Under the pieces are notes generated by a model, which worked only from the letters and a program-made list of their open reading frames with translations, was not told the DNA's origin and ran no database searches. Both the position numbers and the translations under genes were made by a program. Below are positions 1 to 8,677 of a DNA stretch of 64,000 nt, piece by piece (within the stretch, counting starts at the first letter, position 1; each line of letters opens with the position of its first letter). The stretch is from Rugamonas violacea. Its GTDB lineage: Bacteria > Pseudomonadota > Gammaproteobacteria > Burkholderiales > Burkholderiaceae_D. The stretch covers positions 164,071 to 228,070 of the forward strand of contig NZ_JAEMNU010000113.1 in assembly GCF_016461825.1 (NCBI RefSeq), written 5' to 3'.

Positions 1-34
1 GCATCGGCGGAACGACGGGTTTTTAGAGGTGCTT

Positions 35-2494
35 TTAGGCACGGAAGAGGTTCAGCAGCAACCACGTCGGCAAGCCGAGATACAACGCCGCGCGGCCGCC
101 GCGCTCCAGCCAGCGCCGGGTGTCGAGCGTCCGCCTGGGGCGCAACAGCGCCACCAGCAGCGTCGCGACTTCGATCACCGCCCGCAGCAGCGTGGCGCTG
201 AGCACCACGCCGATGGCCCAGGCCGCCCACCACAGCGCGAAGGCGCTGAGATAAGCCTTCAGGCCGTAGCTGAGGTACTCGCCGAACGCGCTGCCGTAGG
301 CGATGTGCTGATGCAGGTGGAAGGCCGGAATGGCCAGCGCCAGCGGCAGCAGGACGAACTTGCTGAGCGGATGGTCGAGCTTCCAGCGGCGCAGCGCCAA
401 GCGCGCTTGCGCATATACGCACATCATCGCGCCGCTACGCTGCGCAAGCGGCGGGCCGCCGGCGCCGGCGATTGCCTCGGCGAAGGCGATGGGGTTGGCC
501 AGCGCCAGCCCGTAGCGCCAGCGCTGGCCCGAGGCCAGGCGCAAGGCCGCGCCGGGGCCGGGGATCGGCAGACGCCACAATTCGACGGCGAGAATCTCGT
601 TCAAGCCCAGTTCGATGCGCTGCGCGCCACGGCTCAGCACCAGGCTGCCATTGTTGATCGTGGCTTGCGCGGCAAAGGCCAGCAGCACGCACCAGGAAGC
701 GGCCTCGGGGGCCAGGAAAAGCCCGGCAAACATGCGGATCTGCGCCAGCGTGTTGGTCCGCAAGGAATCGTTGAGCAGCAGCGCCACGCACATGGCGAGC
801 AGACTGAGGCGCGCAATGGCCCGCAACAGGCCGGCGGCAAGGCGGGCGGCGGGCGGCAACACCGCGACCCTGAGCGGGAAGACCATGGCCAGCTGCGCCC
901 CCGGCGCAAGGTGGTCGGCTTGGCCGCGCCCCAGGGCGAGGAGCGGCGCCGCCGCCAGCAACAGCAGGAATGCGCCGGCGGCGGCGCCGACCCAGTCGCC
1001 CCAGCGCACCATCAGCGTGGCTGCCGGCCGGCGCAGCGCCACGTCGGCGATCAGCAGCGCCGGTTCGCCCATGCGCGTGCCTGCGAGAATGCTGCCGCTG
1101 GCGTCGATCACCGCGCTGTAGCCGTTGCTGGTGACGCGAAATTGCGGCAGCCGCGTTTCGATGCTGCGGAACGCCGCCACCGCCTGGTGCAGTCGCGCGC
1201 CCTGCCGGTCGGCGCTGAACCAGGAATCGTTCGACATGGTCAGGATCGCCTGCGCGCCCAGACGGGCGCCGTCGATGGCCAGGCCGGCATCGACATCGTC
1301 GAGGCAAATCAAGGGCAGCACCGGGATCTCGCGGCCATCGGCAAGGCGCAGGGGGAAGACCCGCGCGCCGTTGCCGGCGCGCCAATTGCCGGTCCACGGC
1401 AGTTGACGCCGCAATGCCGCCCCGTCCAGCCAGGCCGGCACGTATTCGGTGAACGGGAACAGCCGCGTCTTGCGATAGAAACCCAACAGGCCGGTGCCGG
1501 GCAGCACGAAGGCGGCCGCGTTGTATTCGCCGGCGCCGTCGCGGTCGTAGGTGCCGAACACGAAGGGCACGCCGGCGGCAGTCACGTTGGCGAGGATCTC
1601 GCGATCGAACTCGGCCCCGGCGTCGCTCTTGGGCTGGCCGAAGGTGGTGGGATAGGCCGTCTCCGACCACAGCACCGCGTCGGCGTGCTGCCGCACCACG
1701 GCGTCGTAGCTCATCGCGAAATGGGTGTCGAGCACCTCGCGCACCACCGCGTAGCCGCCCTTCTGCCGGCGCTGGCCTTCGTAGTCGACGATGTTGGTTT
1801 GTATTAATCCCATGCGCAGCGGCTTGCCGCTCGGTGCCGGCTCGGCGGACAGCACCGCCAAGCCGTAGCCCGCCAACAACAGCGGCGCCAGCGCCGCCAG
1901 CGCGAGTGGTTGGGCGAGCGCGCGCCAGCCGTCGGCGCGGCGCGCGTGCGCCGCCGCGACCGCCTCGTTGGCCAGCAACAGCAGCAGCGTCAGGCCGGCG
2001 CCGCCGCCCACATCGGCGGCCTGGCGCAGCAGCCGCGAGGGATACAGGCCATAGCCGAGCGTGTCGCCGAGCAGCCGGGGCAGCAGCCATTCCGCCGCCA
2101 CCCAGGCCGCCGCCCCCGCCAGCGCGCGCAGCAGCGGGCCATGCCGGCGTCCGGCCACATGGCGCGCCAGCGCGAAGGCGATAAATTGCGGCTGGAACAG
2201 CGGCGCCGCCAGCAACAGCAGCGCCAGGCCGCTGGCCTCGCCGACCTGGGTGTAACGGCCCAGCGCGGTGCCGAGCCAGGCGAAGACGGCCGCCGTGAAA
2301 GCCAGCGACATCGCATAGGCGCAGCCCAGCGTACCGGCCAACGTGCGGCGGGCGTCCAGTACGCGCAACCACGGCACCAGCAGCACGAAGCCGAGCAGCC
2401 AGCCGAGGCCGCCACGGGCATACAGGGCCGACATGACCGCGCTGGCCAGGATGCCGGCGAGGATGCCCACTTTGGAAGAGCTCAATAGCTTCAT
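35..2494 (-). CDS. Apolipoprotein N-acyltransferase-like membrane protein with long C-terminal extension
   Basis: The first half resembles Lnt: several N-terminal hydrophobic helices (about residues 1-215) followed by a carbon-nitrogen hydrolase domain. A full nitrilase-type triad is readable: Glu near 277 (WSETAYP), Lys near 341 (FYRKTRLFPF) and Cys near 396 (LPLICLDD), close to the spacing of E. coli Lnt. Lnt moves an acyl chain from phospholipid to the N-terminal Cys of lipoproteins at the periplasmic face of the inner membrane. At 819 aa it is much longer than the usual 500-550 aa. The extra C-terminal part has more hydrophobic helices and a soluble stretch I do not recognise. The start is the Met at 2494, 5 bp after the stop of the upstream gene; the frame stays open further upstream, but that part is antisense to another gene. 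The extension and the neighbours suggest a specialised acyltransferase rather than the housekeeping enzyme; this is inference. Confidence 0.78.
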   Translation of the reverse strand: MKLLSSSKVGILAGILASAVMSALYARGGLGWLLGFVLLVPWLRVLDARRTLAGTLGCAYAMSLAFTAAVFAWLGTALGRYTQVGEASGLALLLLAAPLFQPQFIAFALARHVAGRRHGPLLRALAGAAAWVAAEWLLPRLLGDTLGYGLYPSRLLRQAADVGGGAGLTLLLLLANEAVAAAHARRADGWRALAQPLALAALAPLLLAGYGLAVLSAEPAPSGKPLRMGLIQTNIVDYEGQRRQKGGYAVVREVLDTHFAMSYDAVVRQHADAVLWSETAYPTTFGQPKSDAGAEFDREILANVTAAGVPFVFGTYDRDGAGEYNAAAFVLPGTGLLGFYRKTRLFPFTEYVPAWLDGAALRRQLPWTGNWRAGNGARVFPLRLADGREIPVLPLICLDDVDAGLAIDGARLGAQAILTMSNDSWFSADRQGARLHQAVAAFRSIETRLPQFRVTSNGYSAVIDASGSILAGTRMGEPALLIADVALRRPAATLMVRWGDWVGAAAGAFLLLLAAAPLLALGRGQADHLAPGAQLAMVFPLRVAVLPPAARLAAGLLRAIARLSLLAMCVALLLNDSLRTNTLAQIRMFAGLFLAPEAASWCVLLAFAAQATINNGSLVLSRGAQRIELGLNEILAVELWRLPIPGPGAALRLASGQRWRYGLALANPIAFAEAIAGAGGPPLAQRSGAMMCVYAQARLALRRWKLDHPLSKFVLLPLALAIPAFHLHQHIAYGSAFGEYLSYGLKAYLSAFALWWAAWAIGVVLSATLLRAVIEVATLLVALLRPRRTLDTRRWLERGGRAALYLGLPTWLLLNLFRA

Positions 2495-2499
2495 GGTGT

Positions 2500-3177
2500 T
2501 CAGCGGCCCGGTTTGGCCGGTTCCGTCGGTGTGGGGAGGACGATGCGGCGGATCGGCAGTCCGGGCGGGGCCAGCTCCGGCGGCACGACGCGGTCGGCCG
2601 GCATGGCGATCGGCTGCTTGGCGGCGTCGTACAGTTGGAAGTCGGGGGCAAACATCAGGATGGCTTCGATGCGTTGGCCGTCGTCGGTCGCCTGGTGGTG
2701 GCGGACGTAGCCTTGCGGCAGCGCAAAGTCCTCGGGCACCGCCAGTCCGACCAGGGGCGGACGGGTGCCGGGTGGCGAAAAGGCACCGAGGCCGGTGTGC
2801 ACGCCGCGTTCGTGCAGGCGCTCGATGACTTCGCCCATGCTCGGCGTCTCGCCACGGGACACGTAGCTTTTCAGGTCGCGCGTCGGGTCGGCGTCGCCCT
2901 CCGGCGCGGCTGGCGGCGGCCTTACCATGGCCGCTGGCACGGCCGGCGCCGGCACCGGCGCGACGGCCGCCGTTGTGCTCGCGGCGGCTGGCGCTGCGGC
3001 GCTGGCCGCCGCCGCGCCAGAGTCGGACGGCATCGCCAGAAACCACAGCAAGCCGACGCCGCCGACGGCAAGCAGCAGCGCGATGGCCAGATAGCCCGGC
3101 CGTGAACGCCAGGCGTGAGCGCCACCGGGCGTATCGCTACGGCTCGGTGGCTGCTCGGGACGGGGTGGCTTGTCCAA
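2500..3177 (-). CDS. Single-pass membrane protein, unknown function
   Basis: This 225 aa protein has a short basic, proline-rich cytoplasmic N-terminus and one hydrophobic helix at about residues 29-48. An Ala/Pro-rich linker and a soluble C-terminal domain of about 130 residues follow, presumably periplasmic. I recognise no catalytic motif. The most upstream usable start is a TTG at 3177. The same frame continues back to the TGA of the SGNH hydrolase gene only eight codons away, so no upstream ATG is possible. It sits between a secreted hydrolase and the Lnt-like gene with gaps of 21 and 5 bp, so the three are probably co-transcribed and may act on the same envelope substrate. Confidence 0.6.
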   Translation of the reverse strand: MDKPPRPEQPPSRSDTPGGAHAWRSRPGYLAIALLLAVGGVGLLWFLAMPSDSGAAAASAAAPAAASTTAAVAPVPAPAVPAAMVRPPPAAPEGDADPTRDLKSYVSRGETPSMGEVIERLHERGVHTGLGAFSPPGTRPPLVGLAVPEDFALPQGYVRHHQATDDGQRIEAILMFAPDFQLYDAAKQPIAMPADRVVPPELAPPGLPIRRIVLPTPTEPAKPGR

Positions 3178-3198
3178 GGGATAGTCGATGCCCCGGCG

Positions 3199-4287
3199 TC
3201 AAGGCGCCGCTACGTTGAAGACCGATACCGCCCAGCCCATGCGCTCGTGGCCGTACTGGTTCCAGATCGGGCTCTTGCCGTTCGAGAACGAACTGTAGCG
3301 CGCCACCCCGTTGCCGGTGCTGCCGCCCAACAGGCCGGCGCTGACGGTGCTGCCGTTGTAAGTCGGGTGGGTGTCGTCCGATTGGATATAGTCGTAGCTG
3401 CTGCTGGCCGAGACGAAGTGGGTATTGGCGTCGCGGATGGTCGAGCGCAGGGTCGAGTTGATCCGGGTGACATAGCTGGACTGGCTTTCGCCGGCGACAT
3501 AGCGCAACGCGTCGGAGTCGATCTTGCCGTCGCCGTTGCTATCGTAGTCGGCGCCCATGTACTGGGCAAAGTTATCCGCACACATGAAACCCTTTTGACG
3601 CGCGACGTCGCACATCATGTGGTTGATTCTGGCCATGGAGAGCAGGAACTTGTCCTGCATTTTCACGGTGGCGCCGCTCGATGGGTCCTTGCAGGAACTC
3701 TGCGTATTGTCCGCCGTATAACCCGGGTAGTGGAGATTGGAGATGATCTTGGCCTTCACTCCAGCATAGGCGTTGGCGTTGATGTAGTCCATCGCGGCCG
3801 TCACATAGGTCTTGCAGTTGGCCTCCGCCGTCGTCAGCACGCTGTCGTCGCAGGTGCCGGTTTGGCCCTTGAAGCTGGTGCGGGCCTGCAGGCCGTCGTT
3901 GCCGCACATTTCGAAAGTGACCACGCGGGTGTTACTGGCTTGCATGTACGAGCGCTCGGCGACGATCTTGTTGTTGTACACATCGGAGGCGATGGCGCCG
4001 GATTTGGTGCGGCGCACGCTCTCGATGGCGGCGTTCCAGTGCGCCGAGAGGTATTCCGCATCCACCGTCGGCGCCGAGTATTTGGCCGCGTTGACGGTCG
4101 AGCCGTTGTAGCCGGCATAGATCGAATCGCCGTAGGCCACCACGCGGTACTTGCTGGTGGTGCCGGGCCGGTCGATGGTCCACGAAACGTTTTGATTCAG
4201 GGTGCTGGCCGCAGCCTGTGCCCCAAGGGTAAGTAGGGCAAGAGCTGGCAATAAGGTACGCAAAGAATGCTGCAAGCGGGTGTGCAT
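3199..4287 (-). CDS. Secreted SGNH/GDSL-type hydrolase
   Basis: This 362 aa protein starts with a signal peptide (basic start, hydrophobic core, likely cleavage after AQAAA near residue 27). The SGNH blocks are visible: the catalytic Ser55 in AYGDSIYAGY, a GND at 129-131 (oxyanion hole Asn) and the C-terminal DDTHP with Asp304 and His307. The family hydrolyses esters, including acetyl and acyl groups on glycans and lipids; the substrate cannot be read here. A calcium-loop-like DxDxNGDGxID stretch lies at 247-257. Mature cysteines could form disulfides. GGAG sits about 7 nt before the ATG. It is the first gene of the unit leading to the Lnt-like acyltransferase, which hints at acyl-group editing in the envelope (inference). 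Confidence 0.85.
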   Translation of the reverse strand: MHTRLQHSLRTLLPALALLTLGAQAAASTLNQNVSWTIDRPGTTSKYRVVAYGDSIYAGYNGSTVNAAKYSAPTVDAEYLSAHWNAAIESVRRTKSGAIASDVYNNKIVAERSYMQASNTRVVTFEMCGNDGLQARTSFKGQTGTCDDSVLTTAEANCKTYVTAAMDYINANAYAGVKAKIISNLHYPGYTADNTQSSCKDPSSGATVKMQDKFLLSMARINHMMCDVARQKGFMCADNFAQYMGADYDSNGDGKIDSDALRYVAGESQSSYVTRINSTLRSTIRDANTHFVSASSSYDYIQSDDTHPTYNGSTVSAGLLGGSTGNGVARYSSFSNGKSPIWNQYGHERMGWAVSVFNVAAP

Positions 4288-4764
4288 GTAGTGTCTCCGG
4301 TCATTGGGTTTTCAAGATGGCATTTTTAGTGATTTTCATCCCACGCTACGACATACAGGAACTTTGGCCGCACGCGCCATCACATCGCGACAGCCAAGTT
4401 GCCAGCGCTAAAAAAATCACGAAGTTGACAAACAGTTCACATTAGCATCATGTCCAGTTTTTGTATTCCTTTGCCGGCGCATTGGCTCGCCAGGACAACA
4501 AAAAATCGCCAAACGGCGGTCCTCTGTCGCGCCGCAACCACAACCGTCCGGCGACGGACGCACACGCCGGCCGGCGCCCGACCGTTCATGGTCACAAGGC
4601 GAGCAACTGACGCACTTTGCCGCTTCGGGCATCAACTATTTTTTTGGGGAATTCAAGGTCGCTACCGACGTTGATAGGGCCGGCACAATGGCTGAGCAGA
4701 CAGCTCAAGTGAGGGATCGCGCGGCGTTCAGGAAGGAAGAAAGCAGAAGTCTCGGTAAAAAAAA
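4288..4764. other. Intergenic region, no gene seen
   Basis: About 480 bp between the SGNH hydrolase start and the terminator of the small secreted peptide gene. It is richer in A and T than its surroundings and must hold the minus-strand promoter for the hydrolase unit. I could not fix -35/-10 boxes with confidence. Short open frames here lack credible start signals or protein-like composition. Confidence 0.5.
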
Positions 4765-4793
4765 CGCCTGGCATGAGGGGATCATGCCAGGCG
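4755..4793 (-). terminator. Rho-independent terminator
   Basis: A perfect 12-bp stem (CGCCTGGCATGA at 4765-4776, complement at 4782-4793) with a 5-nt loop. On the minus strand it is followed by a run of eight T. It lies about 30 bp past the stop of the small secreted peptide gene and is oriented to end that transcript. Confidence 0.9.
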
Positions 4794-4822
4794 ATGTGCT
4801 TACCAAAAAGCGCTATTCACGC

Positions 4823-5023
4823 TTAGTATGGGACGCTGCAATTGGCATCTTTGTATTTACCCCAAGTCGGTTGCGCCGTCCAACCGCTGCCAATCTGGAA
4901 ATTGGAACAAGCGCGCTCTCCGGTCACCTTGCTGGTATACCAAATGTACGGTGCCGGGCCGGCGAAAGCGCTAGCGGCGCAGGCCGCAGCCAGCAGAGCT
5001 GCAATAGTGAGTTTCAATTTCAT
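4823..5023 (-). CDS. Small secreted peptide, unknown function
   Basis: This 66 aa product has a clear signal peptide (MKLKLTIAALLAAACAASAF, cleavage expected after AFA at residue 21). The mature peptide is about 45 residues, aromatic-rich, with two cysteines (near 38 and 62) that could form one disulfide. GAGGAA precedes the ATG at good spacing and a strong terminator follows, so it looks like a real, separately transcribed gene. I do not recognise the family. It could be a periplasmic or extracellular small protein. Confidence 0.75.
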   Translation of the reverse strand: MKLKLTIAALLAAACAASAFAGPAPYIWYTSKVTGERACSNFQIGSGWTAQPTWGKYKDANCSVPY

Positions 5024-5208
5024 CGCGTTTCCTCATAGAAATGGCCTCATGGCCAGGGAATTAATATCCTACAATAAATATTTCCAATTGGCTATGTTTT
5101 CCTATTTAATATCTTCATTACCGAGCAGAATTACCTCGGCCTCGGCCTTGGCTGCGGCGGGCATCCGCTCAGGCAAAGGTGGGCGGCCTGCGCCCCGGCG
5201 CGCCGGGT

Positions 5209-6120
5209 CTAATTACACACGTCAACATTGCCTGCGAACAGGGAACCGACCCAGCCCGCAAACACATTCACCTTGGGCGAGGCCATGCGCCCCTGCGGAT
5301 AAAGCAGTGAGATCGGCATGGGCGTGGGCGGCCAAGCGCCCAGCACTTCGACCAAGGCGCCGCTGTCCAGATGCCGCCTGACCTGATAGGCGGCGACCTG
5401 CGCCAAGCCCAGGCCCTGCAGGGCGCAGCAAACGTTGGCGTCGGCATCGTTGACCGCGATCGGCCCCGTCACGTCAACCTTCACCACCTCATTGTCGACG
5501 ATGAAATCCCAGTCGAAGGCGCGGCCGGTGCGGCCCGAAAAGTGAACGATGCCTCGGTGCGATCCGAGCTCATCGATACTGGCGGGCCGGCCGTATTTTT
5601 CCAAATACGCCGGTGCGGCGCAGGTGATGAAACGCATGCTGCCGACCTGTCGGCCGATCAAGGCCGAGTCCTGCAATTGCCCCACCCGCAAGGCGCAATC
5701 GATGCCCTCCTGGGTGATGTCGACCAGCCGGTCGCTCAGGCTGATGGTCAATTCGACTTGCGGGTAGAGCGCGTGGAACTGCGCCAAGTGGGGCAGCACC
5801 AGCGTGCGCCCCACCGTGCCGGGCAAGTCTATCCTCAGTTTGCCCTTGGGTATCTTGGAACCGGGGCCGCGAAACGACAGCTCCGATGCATCGATCGCAC
5901 TCAATATCTCGATGCAGCTCTTGAAGTACTCGGCGCCGTCCGGGGTCAAGGACAATCTGCGCGTGGTGCGAAGCAACAGTTGCGTGCCGAGGAAGGCTTC
6001 CAGACTTTTTAAGGTCGCGGTGAGCGAGGCGCGCGGCAGGTCCAGCGTTTCCGCCGCCTTCGAGAAGCTGTTTGCCTCGACGATGCGCACAAACGTTTGC
6101 ATGGCTTTGATCTTGTCCAC
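5209..6120 (-). CDS. LysR-family transcriptional regulator
   Basis: This 303 aa protein has the N-terminal winged helix-turn-helix of the family at about residues 1-60 (FVRIVEANSFSKAAETLDLP; LLLRTTRRLSLT). A periplasmic-binding-protein-like effector domain follows to the C-terminus. Length is normal for LysR regulators. It is divergent from an MFS pump gene across a 124-bp gap, the usual arrangement for a LysR protein controlling its neighbour and itself. The effector is unknown. Confidence 0.92.
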   Translation of the reverse strand: MDKIKAMQTFVRIVEANSFSKAAETLDLPRASLTATLKSLEAFLGTQLLLRTTRRLSLTPDGAEYFKSCIEILSAIDASELSFRGPGSKIPKGKLRIDLPGTVGRTLVLPHLAQFHALYPQVELTISLSDRLVDITQEGIDCALRVGQLQDSALIGRQVGSMRFITCAAPAYLEKYGRPASIDELGSHRGIVHFSGRTGRAFDWDFIVDNEVVKVDVTGPIAVNDADANVCCALQGLGLAQVAAYQVRRHLDSGALVEVLGAWPPTPMPISLLYPQGRMASPKVNVFAGWVGSLFAGNVDVCN

Positions 6121-6156
6121 GTGCCGCCCTTCGATTGTTCATGAAATCTGAATTGT

Positions 6157-6175
6157 ATAGGCGCATTGTGCCCTA
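6157..6175. promoter_or_regulatory. Candidate LysR operator
   Basis: An imperfect inverted repeat (TAGGcgc...gtgCCCTA) lies in the gap between the divergent LysR and MFS genes, with T and A ends as in LysR-type boxes. The assignment rests on position and partial symmetry only. Confidence 0.3.
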
Positions 6176-6244
6176 ATTATCTATTGCTCAGTTTTACCTA
6201 CAATCACCTCAGTCCAACATCTCCCCACCACTGAGGAAAAACAC

Positions 6245-7462
6245 ATGAACCACACCACCACGCTGGAATCCGACATCTCGCCGGGCATGGTCTTGCTGCT
6301 TGCCGCCGCATCGGGCCTGATCGTCGCCAACCTGTACTACGCGCAAACCCTGGTCGGCCCCATCAGCGCCGCCACGGGCCTGTCGGCACAAGCCGCCGGC
6401 CTGATCGTCACGCTGACCCAGATCGGCTACACCCTCGGCCTGCTGTTCATCGTCCCGCTGGGCGACCTGCTGGAAAACCGCCGCCTGATTGTCGGCGCAC
6501 TGATCTTCACCGCGTTCGCCTTGCTGACCGCCGCCCTGAGCAGCAGCGCATGGGTCTTTCTGGCCGCCGCGCTGGCGATCGGCCTCGGCTCGGTCGCCGC
6601 GCAAATCCTCGTGCCGTTTGCCGCCCACCTGTCGCGCGAAGCGACGCGCGGCCAAACCGTCGGCAAGGTGGTCAGCGGCCTGCTGCTCGGCATCATGCTG
6701 GCCCGTCCCCTCGCCTCGCTGGTGGCCGACCAGACCAACTGGCACGTCGTGTTCGCCGGCGCCGCCGTGCTGATCGTCATGCTGGCCGTCGTCCTGCGCG
6801 CCAAACTGCCGCAGCGCATCCCGTCGGCGCCGATGTCCTATCCAGCGCTGATGGCATCGCTGTGGGCCTTGTTCACGACGACCCCGGTGCTGCGCCGCCG
6901 CGCCGCCTACCACGCCGGTTTGTTTGGCTCGTTCAGCCTGTTCTGGACCGTGACGCCGATGGTGCTGGCCAGTCCGGCGTTCCACCTGTCGCAAACCGGC
7001 ATCGCCATCTTCGCCCTGGTCGGCATGGCCGGCGCCGTGGCCTCGCCGCTTGCCGGCCGGCTGGCCGACTCCGGCCACACGCTGCCGGCGACCGCCGCCG
7101 CGCTGCTGCTCGGTGTCGTCGCTTTCGCCCTGCCCATGTTCGCGGCCGGCACGCGCCCGGTCGCCTTGGCGCTGCTGGTGGCCGCATCGATTGTTCTGGA
7201 TATGGGCGTGGCGGCCAATCTGGTGCTCGGCCAGCGGGCCATCTTCAGCCTTGGCGCCGAAGTGCGCAGCCGCCTCAACGGCATCTACTTTGCCTTGTTC
7301 TTTGCCGGCGGCGCCCTGGGTTCGGCCTTGGGCGGCTGGGTCTTCGCACAGTACGGCTGGCATGCCGCGCTGTTGACCGGCATGGCCTTCCCGGGCCTGG
7401 CGCTGCTGTACTGGGTCGGCGAGTATGTCGAGCATGCCGCCGCCGGGCGCCAGACGGCGTGA
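6245..7462 (+). CDS. MFS transporter, probable drug or metabolite efflux
   Basis: This 405 aa protein has about twelve hydrophobic helices, typical of the major facilitator superfamily. The loop after helix 2 carries a variant of the MFS motif (PLGDLLENRR). A conserved-looking GKVVSGLLLGIMLARP stretch near residues 140-155 is common in LysR-linked efflux pumps. GAGG is placed just before the ATG. It acts in the inner membrane with proton antiport expected; the substrate is unknown. It lies immediately downstream of the biosynthetic operon in convergent orientation, with only 10 bp between the two stops, so a link to export of the product is possible but not shown. Confidence 0.88.
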   Translation: MNHTTTLESDISPGMVLLLAAASGLIVANLYYAQTLVGPISAATGLSAQAAGLIVTLTQIGYTLGLLFIVPLGDLLENRRLIVGALIFTAFALLTAALSSSAWVFLAAALAIGLGSVAAQILVPFAAHLSREATRGQTVGKVVSGLLLGIMLARPLASLVADQTNWHVVFAGAAVLIVMLAVVLRAKLPQRIPSAPMSYPALMASLWALFTTTPVLRRRAAYHAGLFGSFSLFWTVTPMVLASPAFHLSQTGIAIFALVGMAGAVASPLAGRLADSGHTLPATAAALLLGVVAFALPMFAAGTRPVALALLVAASIVLDMGVAANLVLGQRAIFSLGAEVRSRLNGIYFALFFAGGALGSALGGWVFAQYGWHAALLTGMAFPGLALLYWVGEYVEHAAAGRQTA

Positions 7463-7472
7463 GCGTAGGACA

Positions 7473-8627
7473 CTAGCTTTCGTTTGTTTGAATGAAACGG
7501 TTGCCGCCGCCAATCTCGTTGGTGTGGTAGATGCGCTGGCACGGCGCGCTATCGGACGCATCGGCCGCCCGCTTGGCGCCGGAAAAACTCCAGACCGTGT
7601 AGTGCTGTAGGCCGTCGCGGCTGGCAATCGCATAGGGCAATGTGCGCACATCGATGGCGCCGGCGCCAAGTTCGCGCAAGCCCCGCACCAGCGCGACCTT
7701 GTCTTGCTGCTCATCCTGACCCGGCACAATGCGGTTGGCGACCGCCGTGTAAATGATGGGCTGAGCGGTATCGCCGTCATCGACCGGCGACACCGGCAAA
7801 ATCGTTTGCAACGCGAAGCGTCCACCGACCTTGAGCAAAGCCAGCATGTTTTTCAAGTAATTGCGCGGTGACGCCACCCGGTCCAGCACCATGGTGGAAA
7901 TGACAAAATCCTGGGACTGCGCCGACAAGCCGAATTCGCGCTCCATGTTGGCCCGGTCGATATCGACTTGCGCCATGCGCGCCGTCAAGCCACGCTGGCG
8001 CGCGTGCTGCACGAACCAGGGGCTCAATTCCAGCCCTGTCATGCGGGCGCCCGCCTGCCGTAGCGCCTGCAGCACTTCGCCATTGCCAAAGCCCAGGTCG
8101 ACGCCGGCCAAGCCTCGCAAGTCTTGCAGTCCCAGCACGCAGGCCATCACATCGGCATTGATACCGCGCGACGCATAGCAATCGCGCGCACCTTCGAGCG
8201 CATAGCGGCAGAAGCCGTCCCGGCCCAAGCTGCCCGGCGCGTGGCTTGCCAGGAAGCGGCGCGAGGCCGCCATCAAGTCCGCGTCGAGTCCGGCGAGTTG
8301 CGCCAGGAGCACTTCCGTGTCCTGCGCCGCCGCCGCAAGGACTGTTTTGACTACGCTGGCGCTCACCGGCTGCTGCGCGGTCTCCCGTTCGGCCACGAAG
8401 GAGTCGATCTCCTGGCGGGCGCTGGCGATGCGCAGCCAGCCGTGTTCCAGCGTGCCGTCGGCGCAAGGCTTGGCGCCGAAACGCTGCTGCGTCAGCTGCG
8501 GCTGATTCAAGTGCGCGATCGGCTGTGCGGTCGCGGCGGGACCGGCCGGCGCGGCCGCCTGGTTCCGGCGTCGCCGCAGCGGTTCGGGCGTTAAAGCATC
8601 GCCGTCATTCAGTTCGCTATTCTGCAT
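7473..8627 (-). CDS. Class I SAM-dependent methyltransferase
   Basis: This 384 aa protein has a Rossmann-type SAM-binding motif at about 175-184 (GVDLGFGNGE), the acidic end of strand 2 (TGLELS) and a motif IV/post-motif region (FVISTMVLDR; LKVGGRFALQ). An extended N-terminus of about 130 residues is not recognised. It is the last gene of the NRPS/PKS operon, 50 bp after the stop of subunit C, so tailoring methylation of the peptide or a building block is likely. O-, N- or C-methylation cannot be told apart. The ribosome-binding site before the ATG is weak, and co-translation with the upstream gene is plausible. Confidence 0.8.
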   Translation of the reverse strand: MQNSELNDGDALTPEPLRRRRNQAAAPAGPAATAQPIAHLNQPQLTQQRFGAKPCADGTLEHGWLRIASARQEIDSFVAERETAQQPVSASVVKTVLAAAAQDTEVLLAQLAGLDADLMAASRRFLASHAPGSLGRDGFCRYALEGARDCYASRGINADVMACVLGLQDLRGLAGVDLGFGNGEVLQALRQAGARMTGLELSPWFVQHARQRGLTARMAQVDIDRANMEREFGLSAQSQDFVISTMVLDRVASPRNYLKNMLALLKVGGRFALQTILPVSPVDDGDTAQPIIYTAVANRIVPGQDEQQDKVALVRGLRELGAGAIDVRTLPYAIASRDGLQHYTVWSFSGAKRAADASDSAPCQRIYHTNEIGGGNRFIQTNES

Positions 8628-8677
8628 GGTTGCTACGTCTCGTAAGTGTTGTCGTTGTGTCGGGAGCTGACGCCGGA

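Noticed and set aside
29-1807. Plus-strand open frame opposite the Lnt-like gene
   Set aside because: Low-complexity Gln/Arg/Ala composition and no motif; the minus strand has an intact nitrilase triad.
7463-7472. Terminator between the MFS and methyltransferase genes
   Set aside because: Only 10 bp separate the convergent stops and no hairpin with a T-run was found.
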